Positions 10,609 to 18,871 of a DNA stretch of 64,000 nt are shown piece after piece. A program made the translations under genes and the position numbers. The DNA comes from Bradyrhizobium sp. JYMT SZCCT0180 (lineage in GTDB: Bacteria; Pseudomonadota; Alphaproteobacteria; Rhizobiales; Xanthobacteraceae). Below the pieces are notes generated by a model. The model was not told where the DNA came from. It saw nothing but the letters and a program-made list of their open reading frames with translations, and ran no database searches. Numbering within the stretch: position 1 is the first letter of the stretch; every line of letters starts with the position of its first letter. Where the stretch lies: positions 1 through 64,000 of the forward strand of contig NZ_JAFCLZ010000029.1 in the NCBI RefSeq assembly GCF_018130165.1, in the 5' to 3' direction.

Positions 10609-11035
10609 GGGATGTTCCTGTGCGACATGAGCCGCGGGCCGAACGGACGGCTCGCTTTGGATGGCTGAAGTGCCACCGGGCGCATAGGTTTTCGAGATGG
10701 GGGCAATGGCGACGTTATAGGAATTCCATAAGTGCCCGTCTCCCCGGCTCTCCATCCTCACGTCGTCCCGGCCTGAGCTCAGATGCGCAATTGCGCATCG
10801 CATACCGCGCTGCGCTATCGATGAAGCAGGACGGCAGAGACCATCCGCAAAGTTTCCGACGGTGGCTATGGGTCCCGGCCTTCGCCGGGACGACGCGGGG
10901 AGAGAGCGTGCCAACATCACCCACTTATGAAATCCCTATTTCTTCATCCCTCGCCGCATCTCGTTTTCAAATGGCGTTCTGACCACCTTGGACCCACGGC
11001 TGCGGTGGCAGTCGCCCCACGAGTGAGATATAGCC
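10609..11035. promoter_or_regulatory. Divergent intergenic region upstream of kdp
   Basis: 427 bases without a gene, between the kdp operon (-) and a hypothetical gene (+). It must hold the kdp promoter and the KdpE site. Visible elements are a near-palindrome around GGAATTCC at 10717-10732, a CCTATGCG motif (minus strand) at 10681-10688, and a dispersed repeat with exact 12-base arms at 10761-10772 and 10884-10895 (CGTCGTCCCGGC and its complement). No confident -35/-10 pair was seen. Confidence 0.5.
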
Positions 11036-11503
11036 ATGTTTATTCTCGCAGAATCCCAAACCCCCGCTGAACTCGGTGACCGGCTGCGCAACGCGTATGC
11101 CGTGACCGCTGAATTCCTGTCCGACATCGTCGACCAGACCTGCCGGCGCTTTCCGTCCGTGAGCCAGAGCGGCAAGACCGCCCGCATCGAGCGTCTGATT
11201 CAATCCGGCGCCTGGACCGATGCCGCGCTGGCCCTGATCGACCTGGAATTGCCGCAATGGCAGCTGCGCCGTATCGCCTATGACGAGGGCGAATGGCATT
11301 GCGCGCTGTCGCGCGAACGCGAATTGCCGGATTGGCTCGACCAATCCGCCGAGGGCCGTCACGCCGATCTGGCGCTGGCGATCCTCAGCGCGTTCGTCGA
11401 GGCGCAGCGCCTCAGCGCGCGGACGGACCGGACCAGCGTCCCGATGGTGCCGCAAAAGGCAGACGTACTTTACCAGCCGGTCCTGAGCGACAATTTCGCC
11501 TGA
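11036..11503 (+). CDS. Conserved-looking hypothetical protein
   Basis: 155-aa soluble, acidic/helical protein that I do not recognise. It has no signal peptide, membrane segment or metal-binding motif. Trp/Leu/Arg content is high (segments such as LELPQWQLRR and LPDWLDQ), which suggests an all-helical fold. Codon usage matches its neighbours and the next gene starts 16 bp downstream, so it is probably expressed as the first gene of a rightward set (11036-14068). Confidence 0.65.
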   Translation: MFILAESQTPAELGDRLRNAYAVTAEFLSDIVDQTCRRFPSVSQSGKTARIERLIQSGAWTDAALALIDLELPQWQLRRIAYDEGEWHCALSRERELPDWLDQSAEGRHADLALAILSAFVEAQRLSARTDRTSVPMVPQKADVLYQPVLSDNFA

Positions 11504-11518
11504 AGCCGCGAGCAAACC

Positions 11519-11803
11519 TTGGCGCAACTCCCGAACCTGCCGCGAGAACTGAAATCGATCCAGGTACTGGCTCGCTTTTCCCTGCGCATGGCCATTCTGA
11601 TGGCTTTCGCGGCGTTCGGCAGCATCGGATTCGCCAGAAGCCTCGTCGCATTGCTGTGGATGGCCGCCATCCTCAGCGCCGTCGTCGGCGCCATCCGGCG
11701 GGAGCCGCCATTCGATACGGTTCTCAACCACTGGGATGAACTGATGGCCTACGCTGCCTTGTGCAGCCTGGCTGTCGGCTTCATCCGAACCGCTCCGGTT
11801 TGA
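11519..11803 (+). CDS. Small predicted membrane protein
   Basis: 94-aa protein read from a TTG start, 15 bases after the preceding stop. Hydrophobic segments at about 20-36, 40-58 and 75-90 suggest two or three transmembrane helices. An alternative ATG at codon 24 would cut into the first helix, so TTG is preferred, though without a strong ribosome-binding site. No family is recognised. Confidence 0.55.
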   Translation: MAQLPNLPRELKSIQVLARFSLRMAILMAFAAFGSIGFARSLVALLWMAAILSAVVGAIRREPPFDTVLNHWDELMAYAALCSLAVGFIRTAPV

Positions 11804-11946
11804 AGCGCTCGACGCGCGATCCTATGCGGCTCCTATGCGATCGCCATCCCACCACTCTCGAATTCATATCCAGCCGGGAAGATATTGGCGGCATGAGCCA
11901 AGCCGTCTCTCAGATCGCGCGGCTCACCACTGGAAGGAATACCAAC

Positions 11947-12204
11947 GTGAAGCTCGTCGAACCTCCCTCGTGTAGCTCTGCCTCTGCAATCGTCTTTATC
12001 GGCAGGAACCGGCGCGGCCAATGGGTCGTCCAGGAACAAAACGGTCTTTATGGCGGCCTGTTCGTCAGCCGTGCGCAAGCCGTCAAATATGCGCTGTTCG
12101 AGAACGGCCGTCATCCCGAAAGCATCGTCGAACTGGCGCGCGAGATCGAACTCGACATGGGCGAAGCGCCCACGATCTCCAGCGCCGTTCGGCGTGTCGC
12201 GTAG
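11947..12204 (+). CDS. Small conserved-looking hypothetical protein
   Basis: About 85 aa from a GTG start preceded by GGAAGGAA at a good distance; an in-frame ATG at 11893 is the alternative. The core region contains FIGRNRRGQWVVQEQNGLYG and FVSRAQAVKYALFENG, a compact alpha/beta pattern reminiscent of small DUF2188-like proteins, with the C-terminal half helical. The function is unknown. Two TCCTATGCG direct repeats (about 11820-11840) lie upstream. Confidence 0.6.
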   Translation: MKLVEPPSCSSASAIVFIGRNRRGQWVVQEQNGLYGGLFVSRAQAVKYALFENGRHPESIVELAREIELDMGEAPTISSAVRRVA

Positions 12205-12239
12205 CCGGCCGATCGGATACCCGTTTCCAGGAGAGTGTG

Positions 12240-12683
12240 ATGGTTCAGCTTCATTCGGTTGCGGAGCGGGAGCAGGTGGTCGATACCATGATTGGCCTCA
12301 CGCGCCTGACACATCTGCACCGCGCGATCATTGCGGGCAGCGGCAGCATGGAATTCTATCTTGCGCTGCGACGGCGCGGCTTCCCGCGCGTAGCCACTGC
12401 CCAAACCTGCCGGATTCCGAAAGGCCAGCACCCGGTCGGGCTGATCGCGGGAAGCAACTCCCTCCAGGCAATCGAAGCCGCGATCGTGGAGCTATTGCCG
12501 TTCCTTGGCACCAGCGCCGCCATCGCGGTCCTGATCGACTGCCGGGAAACCGGTGCCGGCCTGTGCATCCGGGAAAGGCTGGAGCAGATGGGCTTTCGAA
12601 TCGAAGCCGGCGTCAGGTGCCAGGAGGGGTTCGTACTGTCAGCCATCCGGCACGGTTTTGGCCAGATGGAAAAGGCGGCGTGA
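12240..12683 (+). CDS. Hypothetical protein
   Basis: 147-aa soluble protein; the ATG is preceded by AGGAGAG. The chain shows an alternating strand/helix pattern with HLHRAIIAGSGSMEFYLALR near the N-terminus and several short hydrophobic strands, faintly like a Rossmann-type or methyltransferase-like fold, but no diagnostic motif is complete. It ends 6 bp before the DapA-like gene, so an operon is likely. Confidence 0.6.
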   Translation: MVQLHSVAEREQVVDTMIGLTRLTHLHRAIIAGSGSMEFYLALRRRGFPRVATAQTCRIPKGQHPVGLIAGSNSLQAIEAAIVELLPFLGTSAAIAVLIDCRETGAGLCIRERLEQMGFRIEAGVRCQEGFVLSAIRHGFGQMEKAA

Positions 12684-12689
12684 ATCCCC

Positions 12690-13670
12690 ATGACGTCGAT
12701 TTCAACTCCCGCCACCTGGCTGGCGGGCTACATACCCGACATTCCCACCCCGTTCGATGAACACGGCGCCGTGGATCTGGCAGCTCTTGCGATGCTGTGC
12801 GAGCGTCAGATTGAGGCCGGCGTCAGCGCCATCCTGGTCAGCGAAACCACCGGTGAAGCCTCAACGCTGACACCTGCGGAACAGGAAGGCATTATTCGCA
12901 CCGCCGTCAGAGCGGCGCGGGGCCGCGTCCGTGTCGTAGCCGGCGCCGGATCCAATTCGACCAGCCACGCGATCGAGCTGGCGCAGCGGGCTGAAGCGGC
13001 CGGCGCCGATGCGCTGCTTTCGGTGGTGCCTTACTACAACAAGCCGATGCAGGCCGGCATCCAGGCCCATTTCAGGGCGATCGCGATCTCCACCGCGCTG
13101 CCGATCATCCTGCACGACGTTCCATCGCGGACCATGCGCGAATTGTCCGATGACACGGTGTTGCGGCTCGCCAACTCAAAACACTTCATCGGGTTGAGGG
13201 ATGCGACCGGCGACATCGCCCGGCTATGCCGCTTGCGTCAGCTTCTGCCCGCGGGCTTTCGACTATTGTCCGGCGACGACACGACGGCGCTGCCCTTCAT
13301 CGCCAACGGCGGGGACGGTTGTATTTCCGTTGTCTCCAACGTCGCGCCGGAACTGTGCCAGGCGGTATTCTCCAATTGCCGGCTGGCGCGGCCGCAGACC
13401 GCGCGATACCTGCATAACCGCCTGTTGCCACTGACGGCCTGCCTTGCGAATGAGAGCCCGGCGGCGCTGAAATACGCGCTGTTCCTGCTCGGCTTCATGT
13501 CCCCGGCCGCCCGCCTGCCGATCGTCGAACTTACCGACGACGCGAAAGCGGAAGTCGCGAGCGCGATCGCACCAATCGGCGACGAGGATATCGCCTGCCC
13601 GGTCGAGCACTGGCACGGGCCTCGGCTTCACGAGGATGCCGTGACGGCGTCCCAGGCACGGCGCGGATGA
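12690..13670 (+). CDS. DapA-family protein lacking the Schiff-base lysine
   Basis: 326-aa TIM-barrel protein of the dihydrodipicolinate synthase/N-acetylneuraminate lyase family. The family landmarks are clear: IPTPF near the N-terminus, the TTGE motif (53-56), the Tyr pair at 115-116 in SVVPYYNKP, and PSRT with Arg147. However, the position that normally carries the Schiff-base lysine reads GLRDATG with Arg170 (codon AGG), and the catalytic tyrosine normally in LYNVP is His142 in LHDVPSRT. It is therefore unlikely to be a normal aldolase/DHDPS and may be a regulatory or repurposed pseudoenzyme. The next gene overlaps its end by four bases. Confidence 0.88.
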   Translation: MTSISTPATWLAGYIPDIPTPFDEHGAVDLAALAMLCERQIEAGVSAILVSETTGEASTLTPAEQEGIIRTAVRAARGRVRVVAGAGSNSTSHAIELAQRAEAAGADALLSVVPYYNKPMQAGIQAHFRAIAISTALPIILHDVPSRTMRELSDDTVLRLANSKHFIGLRDATGDIARLCRLRQLLPAGFRLLSGDDTTALPFIANGGDGCISVVSNVAPELCQAVFSNCRLARPQTARYLHNRLLPLTACLANESPAALKYALFLLGFMSPAARLPIVELTDDAKAEVASAIAPIGDEDIACPVEHWHGPRLHEDAVTASQARRG

Positions 13671-14068
13671 CTTCCGAGTTTCATGGCACGGATTGGTTTG
13701 CCGCCACGCTGCGCGCCTGGCAACTGGCAATGCTGCGCTATGCCGTGACGCTTGATAACGCCGACCGGCTGGCCGTGCTCCGGATCGCCCATGAAATCGA
13801 CCGACTCCATCCGCGGCAGGACGGCAGCTCCGAGTTCGAATTTTTTCGCCGCACCAGCGCTGAGCTTTGCACGGCGATCCTGCAACCGAATGAACGCGCG
13901 ACCGCGGTTCTGCAACAATATCTGGTGCGGCTTGACGATGACCGTCTCAAACGTGCCTTTGCAGCAGCGATCGATGCCAGTCCGCAGCCGGTCGTCTCTC
14001 CGATCAGCCGGGCCGCTCGAGCGCGCAACGAGCTGTGGAAGGGACTTTCCTCCCGCAGCAATCATTGA
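13667..14068 (+). CDS. Hypothetical protein coupled to DapA-like gene
   Basis: 133-aa soluble protein whose ATG overlaps the stop of the DapA-like gene (ATGA), indicating translational coupling. It has an aromatic/helical N-terminal half (WFAATLRAWQLAMLRYAV) and a charged helical C-terminal half. The first 100 residues faintly resemble a short helical-bundle or phasin-like profile, but no family is recognised. Confidence 0.6.
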   Translation: MTSEFHGTDWFAATLRAWQLAMLRYAVTLDNADRLAVLRIAHEIDRLHPRQDGSSEFEFFRRTSAELCTAILQPNERATAVLQQYLVRLDDDRLKRAFAAAIDASPQPVVSPISRAARARNELWKGLSSRSNH

Positions 14069-14168
14069 GCGCGGGAGTCATCAAGCCTGCAGTGAGCCGT
14101 ATCGCAGCCTCGCGTTCAACCGGGCGTCCCGCGCCCAAGACGCCTCTTAAGGATAAAGAGACTACGCT

Positions 14169-14342
14169 TTAGAGGCCGTGCTTTTCCCGCCATTTCGGTC
14201 CGGGGCCGCGCATATAGTGGTCCTCCGGCCGATATCTTGTGACCGGGCCGTCCCAGGATGGACTCAGAAACGTGACCACGACGCCGATAACGCGGCGCAT
14301 TTGAGAAACAAGGGCCGATGCCCGGAATGGAAGCTGCTGCAT
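14169..14342 (-). CDS. Small hypothetical protein
   Basis: 57-aa protein from an ATG with GGAGG immediately upstream; a GTG four codons earlier is the alternative start. It has a short hydrophobic stretch (VIGVVVTFL) and a basic Pro/Gly/Trp-rich C-terminus (YMRGPGPKWREKHGL). It lies 48 bp after the gene at 14391-14591 on the same strand. The function is unknown. Confidence 0.5.
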   Translation of the reverse strand: MQQLPFRASALVSQMRRVIGVVVTFLSPSWDGPVTRYRPEDHYMRGPGPKWREKHGL

Positions 14343-14390
14343 GTGGTCCTCCACGCGAATGATTGGTCTGGAGTCGGCAAATGCCGCAGC

Positions 14391-14591
14391 TCAATCCTTG
14401 CTGGACCGGTCGTAGCGATATCCGCGGAGTTCGAGTTCGCGCTCGATACGGCGCATCTTCGAATCGGCGATAGCCTCGATCATGCTTTTGAAAAAACCGT
14501 TGACGCGTCCGAACGCGCCACGGGCGCGTATGCTGACGCGCTTGTCAGGGATCCGGCCAAACCGGTAATCGCTGGTGACCAAATGAGCCAT
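14391..14591 (-). CDS. Small basic hypothetical protein
   Basis: 66-aa, strongly basic protein with GGAGATACAAG upstream of the ATG. The pattern of a short beta-rich start (MAHLVTSDYRFGRI), a Gly-containing turn and a long amphipathic C-terminal helix with many Arg/Glu is coherent and not repeat-like. I recall similar small unannotated proteins in Bradyrhizobium, but no function is known. Confidence 0.55.
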   Translation of the reverse strand: MAHLVTSDYRFGRIPDKRVSIRARGAFGRVNGFFKSMIEAIADSKMRRIERELELRGYRYDRSSKD

Positions 14592-14734
14592 CTTGTATCT
14601 CCACGGTCAACTCGCTGCGCGAGCGACTGACCTGAAGATGCGCAGGCCGGCATAGGAAATCGAGGCAGACGTCCGCACCATCGCATAGCCGCGGCATAAG
14701 CGGCCGGGATCGCGGCGACACCATCCCATCTCCT

Positions 14735-14758
14735 GAATTCCTATAACTTTCCTATGAG
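14735..14758 (+). promoter_or_regulatory. Candidate promoter element with repeated CCTAT
   Basis: The 13-mer GAATTCCTATAAC at 14735-14747 also occurs, in reverse orientation, upstream of the kdp operon (10714-10726). It is followed here by a second TTCCTATGAG. CCTATGCG repeats also lie upstream of the gene at 11947. This may be a shared promoter or operator sequence; the identity of the regulator is unknown. Confidence 0.3.
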
Positions 14759-14847
14759 ATGGGATGCCCGTTCATCTCGCAAACCTATGGCATCAACGGC
14801 ACATCGAAGACGTCAGGGCTTTCAGGAGGGCCGCGCGGGCCGGTCAA

Positions 14848-14868
14848 TTGTTGGCGCATAGCCAACAA
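14848..14868 (+). promoter_or_regulatory. Perfect hairpin in 5' leader
   Basis: Perfect 8-base arms TTGTTGGC and GCCAACAA are separated by a 5-base loop. The hairpin ends about 22 bases before the ATG of the gene at 14891, so it would lie in the mRNA leader or form a dyad operator. Confidence 0.45.
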
Positions 14869-14890
14869 GACCAACGATAAGGATCTGGAC

Positions 14891-15103
14891 ATGACGATGC
14901 TGACCCATCATGGCGGCCGATACAAACCCGCCTCCTATCTATCCGGACGGCCGGAGATATCGGGCGCGATCACGGGTGGCGGACACATTGCGATGCTCAG
15001 GCGATTCTGCCTCTCCGCTGTTGTGGTCCTGCTCATAGGCGGTGGGGTAGCCGGCATCATCGCGCTCAAGGCCATGATCGCCCTTTCGCGCATCAGCTAT
15101 TGA
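14891..15103 (+). CDS. Small single-span membrane protein
   Basis: 70-aa protein. The ATG chosen has AAGGA about eight bases upstream; the frame is open further left (to 14759) but that part includes the hairpin leader and looks non-coding. The last 35 residues hold a strong transmembrane helix (CLSAVVVLLIGGGVAGIIAL) with Arg-Arg just before it, predicting an N-in orientation. The function is unknown. Confidence 0.5.
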   Translation: MTMLTHHGGRYKPASYLSGRPEISGAITGGGHIAMLRRFCLSAVVVLLIGGGVAGIIALKAMIALSRISY

Positions 15104-15270
15104 TGCGGGCCGAACGACGCGCGAACAAGGTTCTGCTGCTTTCCGCCTTGAAAAACCTCTTAACAATCGCGGTCCAGGAGGCCGAACATACATTTGACCA
15201 CAAATTCCCGGGTGGCTAGCCTTGCCGAGAACACGGCGTCGGCGCAGGTTTCAGCAGCGATCATTGAGGG

Positions 15271-16296
15271 ATGGAAGCCATGAACATAGCGCCGCAAGCG
15301 GGCACGACGCACGATCCCGTTGCTTCCGACGGTGTGGTCGCGGCCGGAGCCTATGTCGACGGCCGGCGGGTCGCCAATATCGCCATCGAGGAAGCTTCGA
15401 GCTGGCGCAGCAAGCCCGGCCATGTGGTCTGGATCGGGCTGCACGAACCGGACATGACGATCCTGACGAGCGTGCAGCAGCAGTTCCAGCTGCATGATCT
15501 TGCCATTGAAGATGCGAACAACGCGCACCAGCGGCCGAAGATCGAACAGTATGGCGACGGCCTGTTCATCGTGGCGCGCACCGCGCAGCTCGTCGGCGAC
15601 AGCATCGCGTTCGGCGAAACCCATCTGTTCGTCGGCGAAGGATATCTCGTCTCCGTTCGCCACGGCGCCTCGACGTCCTACGCGCCGGTGCGCGCGCGCT
15701 GCGAAAGCTGCCCGCGGGCGCTGGCCCGCGGGGAGGATTATATCCTCTACGCCATCCTCGATTTCATCGTCGACAACTACTCGCCGGTGCTCGAGACCAT
15801 CCAGGAAGAGGTCGAAGCGATGGAGGAGCAGGTGCTCGCCAGCGCGATGACGCGGGCGCAGATCGAGCGGCTGTACCTGTTGCGGCGCGATCTGTTGCGG
15901 CTGCGGAACGCGGTCGGACCTCTGGTCGAGGTCTGCCGCCGGCTGGAGCACGACAATCTGCCGATGATCCGCCCCACCATGCAGCCGCTGTTCCGCGACG
16001 TCACGGACCACGTCCGCACCGTCCAGGAGCAGATCGATTCGCTCCGCGAAGTCCTCGCTTTTGCCTTCGAGGCCAGCCTTTTGGTGGGTCAGGCCCAGGA
16101 GACCGCGGTCTCCAAGAAACTCGCCTCATGGCTTGCCATCATCGCGGTCCCGACCGCGATCGCCGGGATCTACGGCATGAACTTCAAGCACATGCCGGAA
16201 CTGGAGTGGGAGTATGGTTACTTCGCCATTATCGGCACGATCCTGACCGTTTGCGCGGGCCTGTTCTGGCGATTCCGGCGTGCCGGATGGCTTTAG
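15271..16296 (+). CDS. corA: CorA family Mg2+/Co2+ transporter
   Basis: 341-aa CorA-type channel. The N-terminal two thirds form the cytoplasmic alpha/beta domain and the long stalk helix (about 190-280, rich in Glu/Arg). Two C-terminal transmembrane helices follow. The signature GMN is present in YGMNFKHMPELEW at the end of the first helix, forming the selectivity loop. It mediates influx of Mg2+ and possibly Co2+/Ni2+. It stands alone, with a GAGGGATGGAAGCC context at the start; MEAMNIAP or the second Met, three codons in, could initiate. Confidence 0.95.
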   Translation: MEAMNIAPQAGTTHDPVASDGVVAAGAYVDGRRVANIAIEEASSWRSKPGHVVWIGLHEPDMTILTSVQQQFQLHDLAIEDANNAHQRPKIEQYGDGLFIVARTAQLVGDSIAFGETHLFVGEGYLVSVRHGASTSYAPVRARCESCPRALARGEDYILYAILDFIVDNYSPVLETIQEEVEAMEEQVLASAMTRAQIERLYLLRRDLLRLRNAVGPLVEVCRRLEHDNLPMIRPTMQPLFRDVTDHVRTVQEQIDSLREVLAFAFEASLLVGQAQETAVSKKLASWLAIIAVPTAIAGIYGMNFKHMPELEWEYGYFAIIGTILTVCAGLFWRFRRAGWL

Positions 16297-16389
16297 CTGA
16301 CCGGCCTACCCCGTTTTCGCAACGCAAACGAGTACCAACTTTGCCCAAGACGCTATAGAATGCTGTCGAGCCAGTGATTTGGCCGACGG

Positions 16390-17583
16390 ATGAGCATCAT
16401 GATTGCGACATCGATGAGTCGAATAATCGTACCGTCCATGGTCGCGGCTTGCAGTGTGGCGGCCATCGTCGCCGTCTATTACATCAGCCGCGAACCGCGG
16501 GTCGACACCAAGGCAGTGGCCGCTGCGCCGGCAGTCTCGAAGCCGGCATTGGACGCCCCAAAGCAGGGTGCGCTCACAGCCGCACTGGCGGAAGCAAACG
16601 CCGTGACGGCCAAGCTGGGCGGACCACCCCCACCGCCGGACGGCGTGCCGTCGTTCGACGTTGCCCGCATCGAGCCGACGGGCGAAGCTGTCATCGCCGG
16701 CCGGGCCATGCCGGGCGCAGCGGTGGAACTGCTGCGCAACGGCGAGATCCACGATCGCGTGGTGGCGGATCAGTCCGGACAATTCGTCATGGTTCCGCCC
16801 CGGCTTCCTTCAGGGACGTATGACCTGACGCTGCGGGCCAAGGAGCCGGACGGCAAGCAGACTTCGTCCAAACAGAGCGTGACGGTGGCGCTTGAGCCGA
16901 AATCAACCGACCGGCCGGTCGTAGCGTTGATGGCGCCGGACAAACCCACCGTCGTGCTGTCGCAGCCGGCTGCGCCAAAGCCGATGGCCGGTGCAGTGGT
17001 TGCGGAGACGGTTGAGATCGAGCCGGGCGGCAAGCTCCATGTCAGCGGCCGCGCCCGCCCCGGCGCCGCGGTGAAGCTTTATCTCAACGACAGTTTTATT
17101 GCGTCGGCAACGGCTGGCGCAGATGGACGTTTTGCGGTCACGATCAATGAGGGGGTCGCCTCCGGCAGCTACCGCGTGAGGCTGGACGAGGTGGAGCAGA
17201 ATTCCGGCGCTGTGCGCGCACGCGCCGAGGTGCCGTTCAACGTTCCCGACACGATGGTCACGGCCTCCGTGCCGGCCACCGCGGCCAAACGGCTGGACGT
17301 TGCCGCTGCACGGCCGCCGGAGCTGGCGGCCGCCATGGCCGCCGTTCTGCCAGACAAGGGCTCGCCGCCAGACAACGGCTCGCCCTCCACCGTGGTCGTG
17401 CCGAAGATCAACACCACCACCGTCTCGCGCGGCGACAGCCTCTGGCGCATCAGCCAACTCTCCTACGGAGCGGGCACGCGCTACGCCGTCATTTACAAGG
17501 CGAATCGGGAACAGATCCGCAATCCCAACCTGATTTATCCCGGCCAGGTTTTTGTCGTTCCGATGCCTGAAGCGCGGCCATAG
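16390..17583 (+). CDS. LysM-domain envelope protein with Ig-like repeats
   Basis: 397-aa exported or inner-membrane-anchored protein. One hydrophobic segment at about 10-31 is likely an uncleaved signal anchor. Two homologous Ig-like modules follow (about 88-165 and 208-285), each with the pattern G.A...GRA.PGAAVEL/KLY and a closing GTYDL/GSYRVRL strand. A Pro/Ala-rich linker leads to a C-terminal LysM domain (about 346-393; SRGDSLWRIS...YAVIYKAN...IYPGQVFVVP) that should bind peptidoglycan. Similar LysM/Ig proteins are common in Rhizobiales; the precise role is unknown. Confidence 0.88.
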   Translation: MSIMIATSMSRIIVPSMVAACSVAAIVAVYYISREPRVDTKAVAAAPAVSKPALDAPKQGALTAALAEANAVTAKLGGPPPPPDGVPSFDVARIEPTGEAVIAGRAMPGAAVELLRNGEIHDRVVADQSGQFVMVPPRLPSGTYDLTLRAKEPDGKQTSSKQSVTVALEPKSTDRPVVALMAPDKPTVVLSQPAAPKPMAGAVVAETVEIEPGGKLHVSGRARPGAAVKLYLNDSFIASATAGADGRFAVTINEGVASGSYRVRLDEVEQNSGAVRARAEVPFNVPDTMVTASVPATAAKRLDVAAARPPELAAAMAAVLPDKGSPPDNGSPSTVVVPKINTTTVSRGDSLWRISQLSYGAGTRYAVIYKANREQIRNPNLIYPGQVFVVPMPEARP

Positions 17584-17874
17584 CGTCTGCGCGAGAGATT
17601 GCGCGGCTTTCTAGCTCGCGCTCCATTATGTGCGGCGGTTCTGCTGGACGCGCATGACGACCGCCACGTCTCGGGTGAACGACTAGCTCTCTTCACTCCG
17701 CCGCGATCCACAGCCCGGCCCTGGCCCACACGGCGCCTCGGAGACCTTTCGGCTTTCAATCATTTGTGCCAAGGCACCTTCACCTTGGTACGCTTCCCTG
17801 CGGGGCTTTCAGGCGGTACAACCCGCCTGTATTCTCCTGTGTAGCGGCTAAATGAAGTGTAGCGGTGCAGACCA

Positions 17875-18669
17875 GTGACAATATTTGATCGAATTCTCGA
17901 CGCGGCCGCGGATAATCTCAGGATAGCGAAAATCCTGGTCCAGCTGGGGCTCGACCCCAACAACGTCACCTACGACGCGCTGTTCAATCGCCTGCTGGAG
18001 ATTTTTCTCCACAATATCACCCTGGCCAACATGTTCGCCCTGGTCGGCGCCATCTTCTTCGTCGCCACCTTGCTGACGCAGACCATGGTGCCGCTGCGCG
18101 TCGCCAACATGATCGGTTGCGCATTCTTCGCCCTGTTCGGCGCGCTCACGGCATCCGTCACAACCTTCCTGTTGTATCTCCTGATGGTCCCCATCAACGC
18201 GTATCGCCTCCGGCAGATGCTCGTTCTGGTGAAGAAGGCACGCAGCGCGACGAAAGGCGATACCTCGCTGGAATGGCTCAAGCCGTTCATGACCGAGCGC
18301 AAATATCGCAAGGGCGACGTTCTATTCAAAAAAGACGATGCCGCCCATGAGATGCTGCTGACCGTCACCGGAAAATTCCTGGTCAAGGAAATCAGCGTCG
18401 AACTTCCGCCGGGACGCCTGATGGGCGAATTTGGTTTCCTCACGCCCGATAACCGGCGCACGGCGACGATCGAATGCATCGAGGATGGTCATGTGCTGAC
18501 CATCACTTATGACAAGCTGCTCGAGATCTACTTTCAGAACCCGCAGTTCGGCTATTACTTCCTGGTCCTGACCAGCCAGCGCCTGCTGGAAAACATTGCG
18601 CGACTCGAAGGCATTGTCGCGCAACACAAGTCCTTGCAGCAGGCCGCGGCTGCGAACGGCCCCAACTGA
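17875..18669 (+). CDS. Membrane protein with cyclic-nucleotide-binding domain
   Basis: 264-aa protein from a GTG start. The N-terminal part has two hydrophobic helices (about 46-70 and 76-104). A cNMP-binding/Crp-like sensor domain follows at about 140-235 (KYRKGDVLFKKDDAAHEM...GEFGFLTPDNRRTATIECIEDG). The phosphate-binding cassette is present but with GEFGFLTPDNRRTA rather than a strict GE.....RTA pattern. There is no HTH, so it is not a Crp regulator; it looks like a membrane-anchored cNMP sensor. A 291-base region upstream (17584-17874) holds no gene, only short hairpins and a GTGTAGCGG direct repeat. Confidence 0.85.
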   Translation: MTIFDRILDAAADNLRIAKILVQLGLDPNNVTYDALFNRLLEIFLHNITLANMFALVGAIFFVATLLTQTMVPLRVANMIGCAFFALFGALTASVTTFLLYLLMVPINAYRLRQMLVLVKKARSATKGDTSLEWLKPFMTERKYRKGDVLFKKDDAAHEMLLTVTGKFLVKEISVELPPGRLMGEFGFLTPDNRRTATIECIEDGHVLTITYDKLLEIYFQNPQFGYYFLVLTSQRLLENIARLEGIVAQHKSLQQAAAANGPN

Positions 18670-18701
18670 TCGGCGGATACGCGCGCAAGAGCGTCTCTTC
18701 T

Positions 18702-18826
18702 CGTCATGGCCGGGCATAGCCGTCTGAAGGACGGCGTCGCTTACGCTCGCCTATGCCCGGCCATCCACGTCTTCCTACTTAATTCGAGCAAAGACGTGGA
18801 TGCCCGGCACAAGGCCGGGCATGACG
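18702..18826. repeat. Dispersed palindromic repeat, copy 2 (convergent 3' ends)
   Basis: This has the same outer arms (CGTCATG/CATGACG) and ACGTGGATGCCCGGC core as the copy at 33109-33195, plus an extra internal palindrome with CTATGCCCGGCC. It lies between the convergent ends of the cNMP-binding gene (+) and fdsA (-). Confidence 0.82.
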
Positions 18827-18871
18827 ACGCAAAGTGAGAGGCCTTGGTTTTATGCTCGCCCTTTGAGAAGC

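Noticed and set aside
15104..15270. Mg2+ riboswitch before corA
   Set aside because: The 167-base leader shows no recognisable M-box or ykoK-type structure; such riboswitches are not known in this group.
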